A DNA stretch of 8,089 bases from positions 1 through 8,089 of the forward strand of contig JBGPNN010000158.1 in the NCBI GenBank assembly GCA_041487495.1, in the 5' to 3' direction. A program made the translations under genes and the position numbers. This DNA is from JBGPNN01 sp041487495. Lineage in GTDB: Bacteria; Sysuimicrobiota; Sysuimicrobiia; Sysuimicrobiales; Humicultoraceae. The first letter of the stretch is position 1. Each line of letters starts with the position of its first letter. This document shows positions 5,124 through 8,089 of this stretch, piece by piece. A model generated the notes under the pieces. It ran no database searches. It saw only the letters and a program-made list of their open reading frames with translations, and was not told where the DNA came from.

Positions 5124-7820
5124 CTACCTCCCCGGTTTCCCCGGCACGCGACGCCGCCCCGCGTGCCGGCGCGCATCCGCCGCGGCGGGGAGCCGCACGA
5201 CGAACGTCGCGCCTCGCTCGGCGTTGTTGAAGGCCTCGATCGCGCCCCGGTGCTGCTCGATGATCCGGTAACTGATCGCGAGGCCAAGCCCGGTACCCTG
5301 GCCGGGTGGGCGCGTCGTGAAGAACGGATCGAAGATGTGTTGCAGGTCCTCGGTACGGACTCCTGGCCCCGTATCGGAGACACGGACGGTGATCTCGCCC
5401 TCACGGTTTGTTCCCGTGGCGACCGTAAGCGTGCCGCCCGCCTCCATCGCCTGGCATGCATTGAAAAGCAGATTCGTGAACACTTGTTCCAGCGCGCCGG
5501 CGTTGCCGAGCGCTCGCGGCCGGTCGGCCGCAAACCGCGTCTGGAGGTCGATCTTGTTTTGGGTGATCTCGCGCTCGACCAGCACGAGCGTTCGCTGGAC
5601 CAAATCGTTGACATCCACGGGTTGCATCTTGCCCGAGTCCGACCCGGCAAATTTCAGCAAGTTCTCGACGATAAGCGACGCGCGGTGGATGCTGATCTGA
5701 ATCTTCTGGAGGCCTTCAGCGCGCAGCCGCTCGTCTTCGGGCTGTTCTTGCAGCAACTGGGCGGCGGCCGAGGCGATCGCCAGGGGGTTGCGCACCTCGT
5801 GCGCGATCCCGCCCGCCATCACGCCGAGCGAGGCCATCTTGGCCGATTGCGCGATCTGGGCTTCGAGCCGCACCCGTTCGGTGATATCGCGCGCCACGGC
5901 CAGGACCTCGGCAGGCTTCCCGTCGCGGTGCAGCGACTTTGTGCTCACCTCGATCTGGATCCGGCGGCCGTCTTTCGCGATCAGTGCGGACTCGTAGATC
6001 GTAGGACCACCCCCGGCGGCCTTCGCCGCCATCCGCCGCAGTGCTGCCGGGTGCTCTTCTGGGGCGATCAGCCGGAGGAACGTCGTCCCGAGCAACTCCT
6101 CGCGCGTGTACCCGAGGAGTTGTTCGCCGGTGCTATTGATGGACGTCAGCGTTCCCTCTACATCCATCGTAAATACCATGTCGTTCGCGCTCTCGAATAG
6201 TTCGCGGTAACGCGACTCGCTCTCACGCAGGCTCTCCCCGGTCCGTCGTCTCTCGGTGACATCGCGATAGTTGACCACGATCGCTTGCACGTCCGGGTCA
6301 TCGAGCAGGTTGCTCGCGACACCCTCGAACCACCGCCACGAACCGTCCTTGTGAACGCCGCGGAACGCTCCGGTGATGACGTGCCCAGACCGGCCGGTGA
6401 GTTCGGCGAGCACCCGTTTCACAAGTTCTCGATCGTCAGGGTGAGTGAATTCGAGCACATTGCGCCCCATCAACTCCTCGGCCGTATACCCGTGCACCCG
6501 ATCCGAGTTCAGACCGACGTACAGGTACTCTCCGGTGGGCCTGAGCAGCACCATCGCATCGTCGCCGTGTTCGACCAGCGACCGGAACCGCCGTTCGCTC
6601 TTGCGGAGCTCACCTTCGCGCTCGGCCAGCCGCTCGGTCCGTTCGCGGACGCGCTCTTCGAGGTGGGCGGAGAGCGCGCGCAGTTCCCGGGTGGCATGCT
6701 CAGCGTCTTCCTTGCGTGCCTGCAGGGCCGCCGTCATCTCATTGAACGCGCCGCCGAGCGTACTCAGTTCGCCCCGCCCCGGCGTGACCGGGACCCTGAC
6801 CGACAGGTCGCCTTTGCTGACCTTGACCGCGGCGCGCGCCAGGCCGTCGATCGACCGCCCCAACAGCAGGCCCCCGCCCCACCAGGCCACGGCCAGCGCC
6901 AGCAGCCATGCGATCACGAGGCCCGCCAGGTTGAGCGTCAGCAGCCGGTTGGCCGCCGCGAACACGTCGGCCGTCGACAGGCCCACGGCGACGTACACGG
7001 CGTTGAACGGATCGTTATAGAGCGAAGTAAAGGCGTAGAGACGCACCACGCCGTCAGCCCCGGGAACCTCGGCGACCCCCTCTGTCATGGAGCGCCAGCT
7101 CGCGCGCATGACGGCCGCCTCGGGTATCGTGCGCCCGACCCACTTCTCAGGCTCCGGGAACCTGATGAGGATCGTCCCCCGGAGATCGAACACCGCGACC
7201 GCGGCGCTGGCCGGGAGACGCGCGCCTGTCACCAGGTCTTCCAGCCGCGACAGCTTCAGACCGACGGACAGAATGCACTCTACCCGGCCCTGCTGATCAA
7301 GCACCGGATACGCCAGGTCGAGGATGCGGATTCGACGTTCGATGCCGGTGTGCGCTTCCCCGATCGCAAACGCCTGCGTTTGAAGTGCGCGTCGGAAGTG
7401 AGCGAGTTCCGAGCCGCCGGACGGGGGGTTACCGGGTCGCGTGCTGCATTTGACCGCACCGCTTGAGCCAAACACCGACGCGTCTGCGTATTGCGGATAG
7501 GTCTTCAGCACCCTGGTGAGGAACGCGTCGCAGGCGGGGCCATTCCCATCGCGGATATCCGGGACGAGCACGAGGGCCATCAAGAGGTGCCGCGTGCCGT
7601 CGATAAGGTCCTCAGCGTGGGAAGCGGTCAGCCTGGCAAGCCGTAGGGCATCTTCGGTGGCGTTCGCGGCGGCCAGGTGTCGTGCCTGGAGGCCCGTACC
7701 GAGCGTCAACCCCAGAGCCGGGATGATGGCCACAAAAATGAGCAGGACAAGGATCGACCGCACGCTCCAGGAGCCGAAGCGGAGAGGACGAGGCACGCCC
7801 CGAAGGGGTTTTCCGGGCAT
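5124..7820 (-). CDS. Hybrid-sensing histidine kinase: dCache-like sensor, HAMP, two PAS, HisKA, HATPase
   Basis: This 898-residue membrane sensor kinase begins with a basic N-terminus, then membrane helix 1 (about 21-43). An extracytoplasmic dCache-like sensor follows (about 45-288), with Cys97, Cys125 and Cys182 and a typical DLAYPVLDQQGRVECIL stretch. Next come membrane helix 2 (about 293-315), HAMP (about 316-370), a coiled coil (about 370-410), PAS 1 (about 408-524, ending NYRDVTERR) and PAS 2 (about 532-650, ending ARDITERV). The dimerisation/phosphotransfer domain has His674 in HEVRNPL. The ATPase domain has Asn787 (NLLFNACQA), DTGPG at 816-820, FDPFFTTR at 830-837 and GTGLGL at 842-847. 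All catalytic boxes are intact. It ends in a short basic tail. The ATG at 7820 is the only available start, though it lacks a clear Shine-Dalgarno. The gene is followed after 3 nt by its OmpR-type regulator. Neither PAS shows an evident heme or flavin signature; the signal is unknown. Confidence 0.97.
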   Translation of the reverse strand: MPGKPLRGVPRPLRFGSWSVRSILVLLIFVAIIPALGLTLGTGLQARHLAAANATEDALRLARLTASHAEDLIDGTRHLLMALVLVPDIRDGNGPACDAFLTRVLKTYPQYADASVFGSSGAVKCSTRPGNPPSGGSELAHFRRALQTQAFAIGEAHTGIERRIRILDLAYPVLDQQGRVECILSVGLKLSRLEDLVTGARLPASAAVAVFDLRGTILIRFPEPEKWVGRTIPEAAVMRASWRSMTEGVAEVPGADGVVRLYAFTSLYNDPFNAVYVAVGLSTADVFAAANRLLTLNLAGLVIAWLLALAVAWWGGGLLLGRSIDGLARAAVKVSKGDLSVRVPVTPGRGELSTLGGAFNEMTAALQARKEDAEHATRELRALSAHLEERVRERTERLAEREGELRKSERRFRSLVEHGDDAMVLLRPTGEYLYVGLNSDRVHGYTAEELMGRNVLEFTHPDDRELVKRVLAELTGRSGHVITGAFRGVHKDGSWRWFEGVASNLLDDPDVQAIVVNYRDVTERRRTGESLRESESRYRELFESANDMVFTMDVEGTLTSINSTGEQLLGYTREELLGTTFLRLIAPEEHPAALRRMAAKAAGGGPTIYESALIAKDGRRIQIEVSTKSLHRDGKPAEVLAVARDITERVRLEAQIAQSAKMASLGVMAGGIAHEVRNPLAIASAAAQLLQEQPEDERLRAEGLQKIQISIHRASLIVENLLKFAGSDSGKMQPVDVNDLVQRTLVLVEREITQNKIDLQTRFAADRPRALGNAGALEQVFTNLLFNACQAMEAGGTLTVATGTNREGEITVRVSDTGPGVRTEDLQHIFDPFFTTRPPGQGTGLGLAISYRIIEQHRGAIEAFNNAERGATFVVRLPAAADARRHAGRRRVPGKPGR
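5127..5131 (-). promoter_or_regulatory. Shine-Dalgarno GGAGG for the OmpR-type regulator, inside the kinase 3' end
   Basis: GGAGG on the minus strand lies 6 nt before the GTG at 5120. It sits within the final codons of the kinase gene, whose TAG stop ends at 5124. It selects the GTG start and suggests that ribosomes finishing the kinase can reinitiate on the regulator. Confidence 0.8.
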
Positions 7821-7907
7821 CGCAGGGTCTAGATTGGCGGTCCCTCGGTCCAGCCCTTCCGCGCTTTCTGGTAGAGAAATGGGTAAGATTCCCTATGGGG
7901 GTGTGGT
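7821..7907. promoter_or_regulatory. Divergent intergenic region between the kinase and the stalk-domain protein
   Basis: These 87 bp must hold the start signals of both the kinase operon (minus) and the stalk-domain gene (plus). On the plus strand TAAGAT (7884-7889) is a possible -10 element, but the -35 position reads GCGCTT or similar and is weak. On the minus strand no good pair is visible. I found no clear direct repeat for the OmpR-type regulator by eye. Confidence 0.4.
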
Positions 7908-8089
7908 ATGAGGAAGCGATTCCTGGTTCTCTCGCTTGTGACATCTCTGTGCTTGAGCGCGGTGCCGGCTCCACCCGCGTCGGCGCAGACCATCCGGGTC
8001 TTTGTGGACGGCCAGCAGGTGGCGTTCGATCAACCGCCCCTGGCGGTCGGCGGCCGGATCCTGGTGCCGCTGCGAGGCGTGTTCGAGAA
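7908..8089 (+). CDS. Secreted protein with copper-amine-oxidase-like N-terminal (stalk) domain, partial
   Basis: Only the first 60 residues are in the window. Residues 1-26 form a clear Sec signal peptide: basic MRKR, a hydrophobic core LVLSLVTSLCLSAV, and a probable cleavage after PASAQ or PASA. The mature start, IRVFVDGQQVAFD then PPLAVGGRILVPLRGVFE, matches the repeat unit of the copper amine oxidase N-terminal-like domain (Pfam Cu_amine_oxidN1 type). This domain occurs in many exported and cell-wall proteins, and does not imply amine oxidase activity. The Cys14 lies inside the hydrophobic core and is not a convincing lipobox. The rest of the protein, which would show its real function, is off the right edge. 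It is transcribed away from the sensor kinase across 87 bp, so it may be one of that system's targets (inference). Upstream GGGGG is a weak ribosome site. Confidence 0.85.
   Translation, partial: MRKRFLVLSLVTSLCLSAVPAPPASAQTIRVFVDGQQVAFDQPPLAVGGRILVPLRGVFE

Noticed and set aside
4989..6200. A 403-codon open frame on the plus strand
   Set aside because: It lies opposite the kinase and regulator genes, whose domains are unmistakable. The translation is Arg/His-rich with no recognisable family.
6285..7466. A 393-codon open frame on the plus strand
   Set aside because: Antisense to the kinase sensor, HAMP and PAS-coding region. Composition is typical of a reverse-frame artefact.
7884..7889. TAAGAT as a firm -10 promoter for the stalk-domain gene
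   Set aside because: There is no recognisable -35 at proper spacing. It is kept only as a weak candidate within the divergent region.

Overview
This is an 8.1 kb piece of a GC-rich bacterial chromosome. Genes are densely packed, codons mostly end in G or C, and GTG starts are used beside ATG. There are no tRNA or rRNA genes, CRISPR arrays, insertion sequences or phage genes. The lineage cannot be fixed from the window. An M28-type peptidase, a family 5 solute-binding protein and a copper-amine-oxidase-like stalk-domain surface protein together would suit a GC-rich, possibly uncultured soil or sediment lineage, such as one near Bacillota, Armatimonadota or Chloroflexota. That placement is inference.

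Layout. (1) Positions 1-935, minus: the N-terminal part of an M28-like Zn aminopeptidase with a PA-domain-like insert, running off the left edge. (2) Positions 1060-3421, plus: a two-gene operon diverging from it, with an extracytoplasmic peptide/nickel-type substrate-binding protein and, one base later, a cytoplasmic alpha/beta hydrolase. (3) Positions 3432-3935, minus: a stand-alone receiver protein, convergent with the hydrolase across only 10 bp. (4) Positions 4015-4332, minus: a small protein of unknown function. A strong 10-bp-stem hairpin lies just upstream of its start. (5) Positions 4410-7820, minus: a two-component operon, with a large dCache-like/HAMP/PAS/PAS sensor histidine kinase followed after 3 nt by an OmpR/PhoB-type response regulator. 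(6) From 7908, plus: the start of a secreted stalk-domain protein, diverging from the kinase and running off the right edge.

How the parts may work together. The left block looks like peptide or ester scavenging: capture outside the membrane, with hydrolases nearby. No ABC permease or ATPase is visible, so the binding protein must use a transporter encoded elsewhere. The right block is a signalling unit. The kinase has an extracytoplasmic ligand-sensing region and two cytoplasmic PAS domains, and feeds at least the winged-helix regulator. The nearby receiver-only protein is a candidate second phosphate acceptor. The divergently transcribed surface protein is a candidate target of the system.

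I see no strong evidence for a wholly new system. The points most worth checking are the M28-like protein that lacks the usual Glu-Glu pair, the unidentified small protein between two regulators, and the receiver with an altered acidic pocket.
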